Below are positions 49,519 to 64,000 of a stretch of 64,000 nucleotides of DNA, piece after piece. The notes beneath the pieces were generated by a model. That model saw only the letters and a list, made by a program, of their open reading frames with translations, ran no database searches and was not told the DNA's origin. Both the position numbers and the translations under genes were made by a program. Origin of the DNA: Plantago elongata (taxonomy: Eukaryota; Streptophyta; Magnoliopsida; Lamiales; Plantaginaceae); the NCBI GenBank assembly GCA_036897095.1, contig JAYMSP010000099.1, positions 20,277 through 84,276 of the forward strand, read 5' to 3'. The number at the start of each line of letters is the position of its first letter. Positions within the stretch are counted from its first letter, which is position 1.

Positions 49519-50453
49519 TGTTAAACGCAAGACCGTTTCTACTAAACACATGACACATTTTTATATATTACAAAAGGTCCTTCAACTGATAAAATATAAA
49601 ACCAGTCCCATTTTTCGAAAAAAATCTCAAGTTATTGAATTTTCAAAAAATACATAAATTTAAATACACTACAATATCATAACACAACTAAAATCAATAA
49701 CCTACAATCATTAGTCATATTATGTCGATAATGATATATATGAAAATATTTTTATTATTTTAATTTGATACTTGTTTTTGTTAATTGTTACTCACTTATA
49801 TTAGTATATTTAAATAATAATAAAAAAATTTGAAAATTTTGAAAAAATAACCAGATAAAAGTAAGAAAATATATTCAAAAATGGACTGGAAATGAAAAAA
49901 ATTGACCACGCAAAGGTTTTGGTCAGTTTTGAAACTGACCGGAACCTTTGTACGTGTGGTCAACTTCGGCCTGGTCAGCCTCCGAGCTGACCAGGAGCCT
50001 GTTCCAATCAGATTTGATTCTGACCGGAACAAGTTTTTGGTCAGTTCGGAGGCTGACGAGGACCGGTCGGAGCTGTCCGTCCAGATCTAGGCGGAGCAAG
50101 CATACTCCGATCAGAGCATGGCAGAGCAGCCATGCTCAAATCGGAGCAACTACTGCTCCGATCGAGCAGCTACTCCAGATTGGAGCAGCATCAAGCTCCA
50201 TGATCGGAGCATCTCCGATCCAGTTTGCTCCGGCAAACTCCAGATCGAAAATGCTCCGGTCATCGGAAATCTCCAGTGTTCTTCATGGTTTTCTTTCTTG
50301 TTTTTTTTAATTTTAAAGTTTTTCGATTTATTCGTTCGAATAAGAAAATTAATTCGAACAAAAATATTTTTGTAAATTATAATAATATTGGTATTATTTG
50401 TAATATATTAAAACTTCGACCTGCTTTTAGTAAAAACAGTCCTACATTTAACA
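49519..50453. mobile_element. Non-autonomous TIR element, copy B (935 bp)
   Basis: It begins TGTTAAACGCAAGACC. The reverse complement of its end begins TGTTAAATGTAGGACT. The two ends align over about 40 bp, and both match copy A (28149-28790), whose interior is partly collinear. It has no coding content. The middle (49900-50280) is GC-richer than its surroundings and full of inverted motifs. Confidence 0.75.
49915..50275. repeat. GC-richer core with repeated GGTCAG and TCGGAGCA motifs
   Basis: Two sub-blocks are seen. The first has TTTTGGTCAGTTT / CTGACCGGAAC motifs in both orientations (49915-50070). The second has many copies of GATCGGAGCA and its complement TGCTCCGATC (50090-50270). Open frames through it are short and repeat-driven. 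The arrangement resembles subterminal binding-site arrays of transposons, but here it is central. Confidence 0.65.
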
Positions 50454-51184
50454 TTTATCATTTATGTTACATAAATGGAATGGATTTCACTAACCTCGAG
50501 GCTCTATACTCCAGGGATGAAAAATGAACTTCAAAACCCCACCCTCAATTGTTAGGCTGAAATTATCGGCGGGAAGGTTGACAAGTGTCCCCTCCCTATT
50601 GGATCTCATTTTTTATATTTTTATTTTATAATTTTTTTAATAACTTTTTATTAACCTTTTAAAAAATATGTATATATATCAAAATTCATAAAATAAAATT
50701 CTCTTTAAATAGAGATCCATATCAGTATAGTTTTATACACTTGAAAATTCCACTCTATTTCGTGTATTCCATTAATAGTAATGTAGTCTTAAATTGTTAC
50801 ATCACCTTGTATTTTAATTTTATAATCTACGTTAAAGTTTTTTATATTATATATGATTATTATGTTTAATTATTTATATAATTATTCAATGATAATAATG
50901 AAAATGATAATAATATTTTATTAAATTGGTTGTATTAGTTGGGGTCATGGATAAATTTGTTGTGGTTGGGTTGGTTGGAAGGTTAAGTATATGCATGAGA
51001 GAGAAATTAATTGTTCATTTAGAAGGTTGGAAGATTAAGCTGGTTGTCTGTTCATAAATATTATTGGCCTTAAGGGACAAGCCGACAAGATATGACATGA
51101 CAAGGTCTGGTCCCCTTGTGTTTTCCTATAAATACGCATACCCCGATTCATTTGCAAAGTATGCATTTAATAGCCAATCAAATA
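50454..51184. other. Intergenic, possible LTR-like fragment at the end
   Basis: Mostly AT-rich. Near 51127 CCTATAAATACGCATACC looks like a TATA region of a promoter or an LTR, but there is no primer-binding site, polypurine tract or partner LTR to support a retrotransposon. Confidence 0.3.
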
Positions 51185-51712
51185 TATTAGAGCTTTTTCG
51201 AGACACTCCTCTCAATAACTCAATTATACATAGTCCAGTTTGTCCAAGGCAAGGCAGCTACAAGGGTTTAACCCCTCCCTTCCCGTTCCTAGCATGTACC
51301 ATAGCAAGACCGTCTCAATTATTTCGAAGACAAAAGCATCGCAAGATCGCCTCGAACAGAGCTTAAGGCCTGGTTTAATACTTTGTCAAAAACAATCATT
51401 AGCTGGTGAAGTGGTTTATCTCATTGCAATTATTATTATTATTTTTTATATTAGAGCCTTTTCGAGACACTCCCCTCAATAACTCAATTATACATAGTCC
51501 AGTTAGTCCAAGGCAAAGCGGCTACAAGGGTTTAACCCCTCCCTCCCCCTTCATAGCATGTAATAGCAAGACCGTCTCAATTATTTCGAAGACAAAAGCA
51601 TAGCAAGATCGCCTCGAATAGGGCTTAAGGTCCGGTTTAATACTTTGTCAAAAACATCATTAGCTGGGGAAGTGGTTTATCTCATTGCAATTTTTATTAT
51701 TATTTTTTATAT
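51185..51712. repeat. 264-bp tandem duplication, two copies
   Basis: Copies at 51185-51448 and 51449-51712 are nearly identical, starting TATTAGAGC and including CAATAACTCAATTATACATA, GGTTTAACCCCTCCC and AATTATTTCGAAGACAAAAG. The junction is head-to-tail with no gap. Both copies end in a TTATTATTATT tract, which may have promoted the event. Different frames are open in each copy, so it is not coding. Confidence 0.9.
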
Positions 51713-53185
51713 TGTATTTTGCCCATGAAGTTCTCTTTCGTAATTAAGCTCTTACTCGGTCTAATGTACTAGGGCAAATGGGTATTTCCTTGTTCTATAT
51801 ATTATGTAGCTGCAAGTTGCAACCGTCCATTCTACATCTTAAATGCACAAACACATTAGATAATGTACTAATACTTATATGAGTCCTATTGTTTGTGATA
51901 CTCTATGAGAGTCTCAAACAATCAACAAACATACACCATTTTCAGTCTATCTTCGCTTCTAAATTTATCTCGCGGGTGTAAGTGCGGATTCGGGTTCTGG
52001 GTTTGGATCATATCGCGGGTTCTGGGTCGTTGGTAGAAGAAATCGGCGACAATCAACGTTTTTTCAGCTTGATTTGTGAAGAATTTCGTGTAATCAATGC
52101 TGAGAGAGAACAAAAATCGAGCTTAGAGAGAATAAACGAGTTGAATCGAGCTTAGAGAGAAGAAACGAGCTGAGAGAGAATGGAAAAAAGCTGGAATGTT
52201 TAGTTTATGACCTAATTTTCAGCTTTTTATATGACCCGATATTATCGTGGATCCGGGTCTTCCGCAAAATACTTTAGAAGCCAAGATGTCTAAAAATTAT
52301 ATACCATATTTCTATATTTGTGTAGGACTCTCATAGTCTCTCACTATATTAAAGACTCTCAGGAGACGGACTCTAGATAATGTGGTAAGCCTTCGTGACT
52401 ACATTTTATGAGACATAACATATTAATTACAACAATTATTAAAAAATAATATTAATTTCTAATAAACTATTTAAAACTTATTTGTAATATATTAAATTAT
52501 AAAATATGAAATTCCCTGACTAATATTTCATTTGACATAACAAATTGATTTCAATCCAATTACTAAAAGAATGTCATGTCTTCAAATAGCTTAGAATTAT
52601 TTCTTAAAGTTATTAGTTAGTTCATTTATTATGATGTAATTTCTTGTTTATAAAATAATGTTATTTCTTTAAGTTATTAATTAGTTCATCTATCATTGAT
52701 TATAATTCGAGTAAAATATATAACTAAACATACAACGTATATTAAATTTAGAAAGAATGCAAGTTAGTTGTAGAGAAACAAAAGCTAGTTATTTTTTTAG
52801 TTGAATTCGAATTTTATTTGGAATTTGGGAACTGAGGTGTCACCGTTTTTTAATTTTGATATAGTATAACGTATAATATTATTTCAATCTGAGAAACAAA
52901 AACTATGTACGGATTCAGTTCACTCTCAAATTAGTCGGTGTAGTAAAATAGGTTTAAATGTCGATCGAGTAGAAAAACGAAAATAAAATAAAAAATGGAT
53001 GGCAAGAAATGGCATTCCAAAGAGAGAACGTGCAGATATTCATGCTTCACCACAAACCAGTTGACCAAAATATTGTTACAGATTTGGTTCTAAAACTTAC
53101 CAAACAACAAAATGCATTTGATTACTTCAATTCATGGCAGAAACATAATTGATCAACAACTTGTTAGTTTCAGAGAAAAACAACA
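51713..53185. other. Intergenic, kinase upstream region
   Basis: AT-rich. A minus-strand 63-codon frame near 51922-52113 is not convincing. The last few hundred bases presumably contain the kinase promoter. I saw no diagnostic element. Confidence 0.4.
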
Positions 53186-55519
<2,334 letters not shown>

Positions 55520-56435
55520 ATTGATAAAGAAGGCTCTGTGGCAGGCATAGACTGGTGACTTGCATTGCATTTTTGAGAGATTGTGGCTTGTTTTGTAGCT
55601 TTGTATTTTGTACAGTTTCTAACGTGTAACTGTCTTTCTTCATATATTAAGGCAGGTTGCAGACATTTGTTAGTAGAAATCCATTAACTGGAAAAGTTGC
55701 TGGTACAATTGTTATACATGCAGTTGATCCTGCATGGTGTCTTTGCTTGCAGAATTTGAACTGAGGTTGAAAATTTGATTGTCAAAAGTAATTTTATAAG
55801 TTCCGTACTTCTTTTGGTTAAGAATCATATCAAATGTATAGAGTACCGTTGTGTGGATATACAATTCGAAAAATTAAATCATTAATTTTTATAGAATTTG
55901 AGTTTGACTGAAAACTTAATAAAATAAAATATAAAATTACAAAAATCTTGACCTGCAAAAATGGACGTGCTGCAATTGCAAACTCTCCATTCCCTGCAAT
56001 GGGTGACATTTCTATACATTTCTATTTGCATGAAATTTTGCAAAAAATGGACAACAAATTCATCAAGTAATTGGTGCACAATTTATCGATTCTGCAACAC
56101 AACTTGACTCAAACGGATTCAAATTTAAACAACTTACATGATCGAATATAAAATCATTTGCAAATTTACTATCACTACCTATGGGTGATAAAATTGCGCC
56201 TAACACTGCGAACATTTTTCTCTGACTATGTTCGAGATGATAAAATCACACCGTGGCATGGAGGCGTGGACATTCGAACCGTGCAACTATTGAAGCTTGG
56301 TTTAAAGATAAGAAATCTATACCTTGGAGGGCAATTATGACATTTCAGAAAATGGATAGGATATGTTGATCATCATCACCATCCTCAATTCAATTCCCAA
56401 ATTCATTTTTCTCAGTAAACCAAAGCTCTCTAACA
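55520..56435. other. Intergenic between kinase and RPL21
   Basis: Kinase 3' UTR, then AT-rich sequence. No additional gene or repeat is recognised. Confidence 0.4.
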
Positions 56436-59227
56436 ATGGCGGCAGTGGTGTCGCTCTGCCCATCTCTCACCCTAAAACTCTCTCGCAATCAAAACCAAGC
56501 ACAACCCTTTGCTTCTTCTCCCTCAAAATACAGTCTTTCTCTTCTCTCGCACTCTTTCTCCTCTTCTCTCACACTCAACTCACGCAAACAACAACCCGCA
56601 TTGTCATTTTCCGTGCCCAAATCGACTGGTACAGATACAGCTGAAGCTGAGAGTCCAGTCGTAGATGTTGAAAGCGCTGCAGAGCAAGCAAAACCTAAGC
56701 ATGAGGAAGTGTTTGCTGTCGTTATGGTCAGTAGAGACTAACCAATTCTGTTTCTGCTCAGTTTGGTACTTGAAATGTTTGATTTTGTGAGCTCTCTTAT
56801 ATTTCTGGGTAGCTATTGTTACATGGTTTGGTGAAAGATTTTATCTTTAGTTAGAAATGGATGATATTTGACTTGTGATGTTGGAGTAGATTAGGGCAAT
56901 GTGCTGACACTTATGTTCTTTAATATTATGAAAATTCGAAAAGCTTGTTTTCGACAAGAGTTTCACAGTATGGTGAGATATGACCTCATTTTCTTGGAGA
57001 GTACTTGCGCAAGAGATGATGATATGCAGTTGTTTGTGTGGACCTTTCATGAACTAGCTTTGCTTGATAAAATGTGTGAGAATAGTTTCTTGCTTTGTTG
57101 TTTTCACAGTTCTGCATGACAGGATATGTATTAACTACATTAGTGTTGTTTCTTGTTATTTATCATCCATTGCCGACTTCTAATGAGATGTTTTGGTTTT
57201 TAAAGAATCCATGTGATTCTCGAAATTGATTCTTAAATTGATATGTGATTTCTTGTTTTCTTCTTCTATAATTCCTAGGTTGGAGGCAGGCAATACATAG
57301 TACACCCTGGTCGTTACCTCTACGTACAAAGGCTTAAAGGTGCAGATGCCAACGATAAGGTAGTTATTATGTCCTTCATTACTGCAGCTATAGTATTCTA
57401 TGTTACCATAATTCTATATCCGTGGTACCTTGGAGGGTCTTGTGGATAAACTCGAGGTAACTTTGGGAAACCAGTGGATGTTTTTATATCTATGCATGAA
57501 CATCTGAATTGCCATCAGTCATCTGGTTAGAAATTGAAGCTTGTTAGGCACCAAAATACTTCCTTATGTTCTCAGTGAGCAATCCCACTTTAAACTTAAC
57601 CTTGCAGCCATATGTTACTTGTACTTCTAGTGTAGTAAGTTCTCTCTGCATGTGCATCGCTTTGGTTCTTTACATCATCTTTCATGAGTGTATTCTGTGC
57701 TAGGCAGTAAAGTTGCTTTCCTTCTTAATCCAATAAATAATGTGATTATGTCGTGGAAAGGAGAACCACATCGAAACTCAAATGATAGATAAGTATAGAG
57801 GTTCTGCCATCTTTCAAACCATCACCTAGTAAATTAAGATCATAGGCTTGGTGCATGCAAGTAACAATGAGCGATATAAGAAACTAGGTGGAGCCTCTCC
57901 TGTCTTAGATTATGCGAATGAGGATTCACCTTTTGCTGACTACCATTCAGCTATAACTGTTGTGTGAATCCAAAGGTCTTATAATTTGGACCTGGTAGCA
58001 AGATAATTAAATGAAACTGTGCATGAGAATTGCTGCATTTCTGCTTTCATGAATACAACAGGAACATCCTAGTAGATATACTCATAGTCAGTAGAAGCAA
58101 ATTCGTGTTTTCACACTTATTTGGCAAGGCTCTATCTTCTAGCATACATATCTAATGTGTGGGAGTGTGTGACTATTCCTTGTGCCAATGGCATGTGGGA
58201 AAGACTGCCATAAAATTAGAGAATGGGTTGAAAATAACAATATAATGGGAGTGATATACAACATTATTTTGTGAATTATGAGAAAAATGAGTATAAGGAA
58301 TAAAGAATATGGGAAGCTCTAATAGTTTAGTCATTCATGATTATGAGCACGGGTTACATTTGGATCTCCTGAAGTTTTTGGGTGGTTACGTAGTTACATA
58401 TGTGCCCAAACAATTGATAATTGTCTCCGTCTGACTCCTACAACTATTAGTGGCCGGAATAAAAGCATGAGGGAGTCAATTCAAATCAATTTATGATGTA
58501 TTTTGTCAAATTACTCTTTGGAGCCTGTGTTGTATAAGAATTAAGACATACTATAATATGTTTCCGAAGCCAATTATGCCAGCACAATTCGGAACTGTTT
58601 GGCAGATCTCTAGTAGAGTTTTTTTTCCGTCACCTCTTTCTCCACTCTGGTTTAGATACATTGTAATTGTTGCTGATGCACATGGGAATCTGTTTATAGT
58701 AAATATCAACCTTTCTGCAGATTACCCTGAACAAAGTGTTGCTGGTCGGAACCAAAACTAGCACATACGTGGGATATCCAATTGTGCCGAACACGGTGGT
58801 TAATGCTGTTGTTGAGGAGCAAGTATGTAGTCCAACGGTGTTTACATTGATTAATTGTGTTTAAGACATGCATTATCTCATCGGTTTCCATTTTTGTATA
58901 GAAACTGGATAAGAAGGTCATCGTCTTCAAGTACAAGCGAAAGAAGAACTACCGAAGGAATATTGGGCACAGACAGGTATCATTTTAACCTTTTACTTCA
59001 TGCTATTCAAAACTTGGACATGCTTTTACTAATATATTGTATCCATGGCTGTAGTTCTTGCAATTTACACTGTACAATACGCATTTCACCAAGGTACAAT
59101 AGAATTTGATTATTCATCTATCTTTTGAAAATTCCTGTTCTGATTTGTGCAGCCTATTACAAAGATAAGAATAACGAGCATCACTGGCTTTGAAGGCACT
59201 CCTTGCATTCCGAATATCAGTAGTTAA
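56436..59227 (+). CDS. RPL21: Plastid 50S ribosomal protein L21 (bL21c)
   Basis: Five exons (56436-56726, 57279-57359, 58721-58822, 58902-58976 and 59153-59227) give 207 aa. Residues 1 to about 65 form a Ser/Leu-rich, acid-free transit peptide starting MAAVVSLCPSLTLKLS. A short acidic linker follows (EAESPVVDVESAAEQ), then the bL21 fold: VFAVVMVGGRQYIVHPGRYL, LNKVLLVG, YPIVPNTVVNAVV, VFKYKRKKNYRRNIGHRQ (the signature KYKRRKNYRRKxGHRQ region) and TKIRITSI. Intron 2 is long (1361 bp) and holds nothing I recognise. It is a nuclear gene for a plastid large-subunit protein that binds 23S rRNA. Confidence 0.96.
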
Positions 59228-59917
59228 GACCGTTGTAACCCAGATTTAGGCAGCTGACTAAGTTGTATACGTCGTTAGCTTGCTTAAGTTTTGTTAAATT
59301 TATGGTGTACATTTAATGAAAGCCTTGTGGCTAGCCTAAAACTTTCAGATGAAATGCAGATTTGTTAATTTGGTGAAAAATGTTCCATTTTGAATAGCTA
59401 GTCTATATTTTACAAAGTATAAGTTCAATTCTATCTTTTCTTTGTTCCAATCTTGAGTGATACTTCGTATCTTTCCAACCTGATGAAATCGAGCTGTGCA
59501 AGCAAATAGATAAAAGTTGCTAGAACAGAATATTACCAACGAAGTTGTAAATAAAGGGTAATAACAATTCATATGAACTACTGGCGAGCCTCTTCCACAG
59601 TAGTCATGATTCTAAAGCCTATGCTCATAAATACAATATGTTAATACTAGTATAAGATGAGATTTTAGCTCTATTACAGACATCTGAATCCATATGTGTA
59701 CAGTCTGATCTTTAGTTCTCCCTACAGTACAAATAACTCAGTCAACAGAAGTTCCAACCCCATGGTGCTGTCTGGCCATTTAAATGAGCATGGGCAGTCA
59801 TTTGTGGTATTCGGGGAGAAAGGGCTTGTCTGCACTTCACGTGTATGCCAAAAAAAGGGAAATTCCCTGTCAGTTATTTTGAGCACAGTATAAACATCTC
59901 TTACAATCACGGTAACT
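59228..59917. other. Convergent 3' ends
   Basis: RPL21 (plus) and the VTT protein gene (minus) converge across this gap. It presumably contains both 3' UTRs. No other feature is seen. Confidence 0.45.
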
Positions 59918-62916
59918 CTATTCATATATCCGCTTCCTCTTCAAAATGGTGGGCAGTAACAACATGAACCCTATGAAGAAAAGCAGGGCCAATGTCTTAA
60001 AATCATATAGATCTTTGACTGATTTGAGATCACCGAGAGCAATACCAGCCTGATTATACAGTAGGAGCAAGAAGAAAAAAAGTAAGTGTGCAGAAATGGA
60101 AACAAGCAAAACACAATACATCCAAATATATAGAAACAGTTTTGGTAAATTTTCTTGTTCCATCGTTTTAGTTAAATTTAATCTAACTAATCCGATAATG
60201 TATCCCAGAGTCTGCATATTTCTGATTATAGATAACCTATTGACCCCATCCGATCAGAACTCCGTTGTGTCAACTGGATACGAAGTGCACTTAAGTTGGA
60301 TTCTCTTAGCAACCAGTTTTCTTCAACAGGATTTCTTGAAGTAGATACCTACATTAAATAACATTTGGAAACTAATATCCATTGTTTGAGGAGCTCTCCT
60401 ACTCGTAAATGTTAGTAGTGATTTCCCTATTGTACGGTCTTAAAAGTTTCCAAACCACTAGATGAAGTCTTCTATATATGTTTTTGAATCTCAGTTATTT
60501 GTGTTAAAATGTTATTTTCTCTAGTAAAAACATTCTTAACATAGCAACATCCCATGAATGTGTTGGAACTTAATTACAGCAACCAAAAGGAAACTGGAAA
60601 CTTATAGATGGCAGACCAATCACATGTTAGACACCATCCAATATGCCTTGCATAACTCTTAATCACAAATATAAGAATAAAAAGATATCTACAACTCGAA
60701 TGATAACATAGCAGTGCATCTAATTTTCCACGTCACTGGGAGGAATCCTATATTCAAAAGGTCTATTAGATGCAAATGCCATGACTAAGTTTTCTTGACA
60801 TGAATAGTAAAAAAAGAGCAGGGGGGTGGGGAACAATTACTATTAAAATAAAGCCATGGACATAGGGTATCTTACTCTGACAGTGATATAAGCTGCAGGA
60901 ATTAGACCAATTACAGTTGCCAGAAAGAAAGTATGAAATGGTATGTCAACAATTGGTGATGCTAAATTGATAAATAGGTTCGGCAATGTTGGAGTAACCC
61001 TCAAAAAGAGCATGTAATTGAGCAATTTGTCTCTCCGTTTTGCTATCTGAAACCAAAGTAATTTACTTCCATCAGATACCAAACTGGCTGGTGAATTAAA
61101 AACTTAGATTGTCATTGCAGCACTTTGGATTATTTAGAAAGAAAAATGACAGCATAATATCAACAAATACCTCCCCCTGAAAATATCTCAGCTTCTCAGG
61201 CCACAACCAGTTAACAATAGGCCTCCCGATCATCTTAGACAAAAAGTAGCAGGATGATGCACCAGCAGAGGCATTGAAGACAACCAAGAAAAGGCCTCTA
61301 ACAACACCAAAGAGTGCTCCGGCCAGTAATGACATGAAAATTGTCCCGGGTATCATAAATGTTTGCATGAATATGTATGTTGAACAGTAACCTAGAATGA
61401 ATTTCGCTGGGTAAACTTGAGCATATGTTGCAAGATGATCTCTGAAGCATAAAATGTAAGTGTCACAAGATGGATTGATTTTAGTTTAACAAAAAGATCC
61501 TGACTATATTCTAATCATATATCTCCACACAGAAGACTTTGAAATAAAACACTAAGCCAGGGGAGACAAACATCTAGAATCAAATACATTGAATTAAACA
61601 GTTCTCCCTTTTAAGGGTTTCAAACAGCATCGCTTAATATATGTGACTATGTGAGACATCAAAAAAAAAAAAAATCATGGATCAAGGGACATATAAAATT
61701 GCTACGGTGTGAATTGAGAGACAGAACCAGTTTAATTACCTTAACATATAGTAAGAACTAAGAACTAACAGAGAGGAACTATAAAAATGACCAGTCCTGG
61801 GAATTATATAAAAACGTTTTCATCAATGAAGAATCAAGCTGGCATTCCACCCAAGATACATTTGCAAACCTAACCCATCATGATTCATACTTTCAACAGG
61901 AGTTGAATGCATTATTATCAACCCGTGAAGCAGGGAATTTATTGTTCAGTACAAAAGGCTGAAGAAACACCATATCCTTTGAGAGGAACTGAATGGGTGG
62001 AGGAAAATCAAGATCTTGCTCATCCAAAGCTATCAGCACCTGTGAGAGTGTTGGATAGGTAAACAGATAATTCCCTATCTGTATTGTCAAAGCACCATTG
62101 CCCCAATTAGCATGAATGTCCTCTGTAAGGTACAATCTTCAATACACACTTCTACTGTTTATGTTGACACTAAACAAAACTAAATCAAGGGGTAGTTTCA
62201 TCCTCAATCTAGAGCAATGTTCGCTCAAATACACTTCCCTAGCAGACCTAATGCACAGATCAGATTCAATTAAATCTCACAGACTCACCTTAACTTGTAA
62301 CATCAGAACAAATCAGTCCAACAATTGAACTCAGACGCATCTACAGAGGAGATATACAAAGAGACATGCTAACGCCAAAATGACCTAATAATCAATCAAG
62401 TTACTGGCAAAATCATTACTGCACACGATTAAGTCAAAAGCACGAAAACAGAATCATGTTATCCAAGCTTATAAACATCAAATTGCAAAACCACTACTCC
62501 ACAATCAAGTATTGAACTAATCAACGGAACCAAAACACAATCAAGTTATCCGAGCTTATAAACATCAAATTGCAAAATCACAACTCCAAATCAAGTATTG
62601 AACTAATAAAAAGCACGAAAACCGAATCAGATTACGCAGACACATAAGAAATGAAATCTCACTTGAGCACGCGAAGATCGGCGAGAGAACGAGGCAGCTT
62701 GAGCACCTCATACTCAGCTACCGGCATGGTGAGGTAAATGCACAACAATCCAGTGGAGCAGAGCAAAAACACACCCAAAGCAGCTGCAAATTCAAATCGC
62801 GAGAGCGGAAATCTACCTTTGATCTTCTTCCCAGTCGGCGATTCGGCATTCGAACTGTCATCATCCCTCTCCCTCCCAACGCCGATTTCCACTACCACGC
62901 TCCGCGGCGCCGCCAT
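59918..62916 (-). CDS. TVP38/TMEM64 family membrane protein (VTT domain)
   Basis: Four exons on the minus strand (62916-62663, 61441-61171, 61046-60876, 60049-59918) give 275 aa. The first ATG in a good context is at 62916 (MAAPRS); the open frame extends a little further without an ATG. A hydrophilic N-terminus is followed by a membrane segment (AAALGVFLLCSTGLLCIYL). The VTT/SNARE-associated core comes next, with LAGALFGVVRGLFLV, ASAGASSCYFLSKMIGRP, LRVTPTLPNLFINLASPI and AAYITVRAGIALGDLK. The protein ends with a membrane segment and KRKRIYE. Animal and yeast relatives (TMEM41B, VMP1, Tvp38) act in the ER/Golgi, and lipid scrambling is known for some. I recall At1g71940 as the Arabidopsis counterpart. 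Intron 1 is about 1.2 kb. Confidence 0.94.
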
Positions 62917-63329
62917 GGAAGCGGGTGTTGCTGAAGCGAACAATTGACTGGAAAGAGTTTGTGGTTGGTTAGGTGAATTGGTAGCTACATTCGTTTGTCG
63001 GCTGCTATTACTGGAAATTTGAGGATTCCGATTTGGGGTTGATTTTGAATTTGGTTTGAATGATTTGATGGAGTAGAATTTGATGAGATTTCATTTAATT
63101 TATTGATAATAATTACTCACTACTACTAGATTAATAAAGTAAGAAGAAGAAAATGAAGAATAAAGGTCGTTTTTTTTTGTCACATTTAGCTTTCTCATCA
63201 CCATAACGCTTTTGGTTCTCATGATGATTAATCCGGTTCGGTTTAAAGTTTGAACCACATTAGTGTGGGTCTGGTAATTTGATCGGTGAGAGATTTAAAG
63301 GAGTAATTATGAGGGCAAAATTCTAAAAA
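62917..63329. other. VTT gene upstream region
   Basis: Presumed 5' UTR and promoter of the minus-strand VTT gene. No element is identified with confidence. Confidence 0.4.
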
Positions 63330-63985
63330 AAGTACAGTATATGCCGACCATTTTGGTACCTGTAGAATAGGTACCCGTTCAAAAAAAGTACACTACAATA
63401 ACATTGCGTCCAACAGAAATACTCTGACATTTTTTTGAATAAAAATGAAAATGTGGCTTAACATGAAGGACTTTTAACTATTGACTTTTAATTTAAATTA
63501 TTTAAATTTTCTAAATAATTTATAATTTGATTAAATTCATTCAATATATATAAACTAAAAAAAAACTATGAATTTAAATATAAAAATTATTAATTAATTT
63601 AATTACATAAAAATAAAAAATGATAAAAAAATGCATAAATTATTTAAAATGTGGAAAAACTTCATGAAATATAAATGTCATGAAAAAAATGATAAAAATG
63701 CACAAGAGGTGAATTAAAAAAATTTCATGTTTATGACATTTTACATTTTTAAAAATAATTTTATATAATTAAATAAATTAATAATTTGTTATTTTAAATT
63801 TCATATTTTTTTTAAAAAAATTAAAATTTTGTATATTATTTAAAAAATATTGAATGAATTTAAATTAAAGTCATTAGTCAGAATCATACATGTCAATCCA
63901 CATCAATACATCATCATTTTACTTTTAAAAAAAAAAGAGTACCTCTTTTGTACACTACAATAACATTATGTTCAAATTTAACTGT
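63330..63985. mobile_element. AT-rich hairpin element, probable MITE
   Basis: GTACACTACAATAACATT occurs at 63389 and 63951 in direct orientation. Between them the flanks of the AT-rich block are inverted: TTGACTTTTAATTTAAATT near 63481 against the complement of AATTTAAATTAAAGTCATTA near 63859. The centre (63590-63780) is also self-complementary around ATGTCATGAAA / TTTCATG...TGACAT. There is no coding potential. Confidence 0.5.
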
Positions 63986-64000
63986 CCAGAAATTGTATAT

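Noticed and set aside
51064-51200. Solo LTR of a retrotransposon
   Set aside because: There is a TATA-like box, but no TG...CA borders, target duplication or primer-binding site could be seen.

Overview
The window is nuclear DNA of a flowering plant, most likely a eudicot. It is AT-rich, the genes have many short introns with GT-AG borders, several products are nuclear-encoded plastid proteins, and plant-only families are present (CDPK, RMR-type RING proteins, a subtilisin-propeptide-like inhibitor). I reconstructed exons by matching frames across splice sites and checking that phases add up. There is no transcript evidence.

Layout. 1-5.8 kb is gene-poor: a fold-back element with a GC-richer minisatellite core, a ~505-bp direct duplication, a tiny tRNA-like retroposon with a target-site duplication, and two decayed Helitron helicase pieces. 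5.8-12.1 kb holds an intact D-2-hydroxyacid dehydrogenase gene and a broken tandem paralogue. An unrecognised 201-aa single-exon gene (12.7 kb) and a plastid Hsp70 gene on the minus strand (17.3-13.5 kb) follow. 17.5-20.5 kb is repeat-derived. A plastid-type GNAT acetyltransferase (20.8 kb) is followed by two minus-strand RMR-like membrane RING-H2 genes (23.3-22.5 and 26.5-25.8 kb) that lack the usual PA domain. After more repeats comes the most unusual region. At 29.4-35.8 kb there are three tandem modules, each joining the first exons of an EDRF1-type gene to a Myb/SANT-like plus NAM-associated reading frame of the kind found in PIF/Harbinger ORF1 relatives. The complete EDRF1-like gene lies just downstream (38.5-45.1 kb). 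Then follow a small subtilisin-propeptide-like inhibitor (45.8-47.6 kb), a 5.6-kb repeat-rich gap, a CPK4/11/12-type calcium-dependent protein kinase (53.2-55.5 kb), plastid ribosomal protein L21 (56.4-59.2 kb), and a minus-strand TVP38/TMEM64 (VTT-domain) membrane protein (62.9-59.9 kb).

Relationships. From memory, Arabidopsis has EDRF1-like, CPK11 and RPL21C as consecutive genes near At1g35660-35680, and the VTT protein, SPI-1, an RMR protein, a GNAT and the hydroxyacid dehydrogenase near At1g71940-72190. The window therefore looks like one ancestral gene block that Arabidopsis holds in two pieces. The genes are ordinary independent plant genes, not an operon. The novelty is in the EDRF1/Myb chimeras. 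Modules 2 and 3 lack an ATG but begin with an in-frame splice acceptor that would join them to the preceding module, predicting a single 12-exon, 1213-codon gene.
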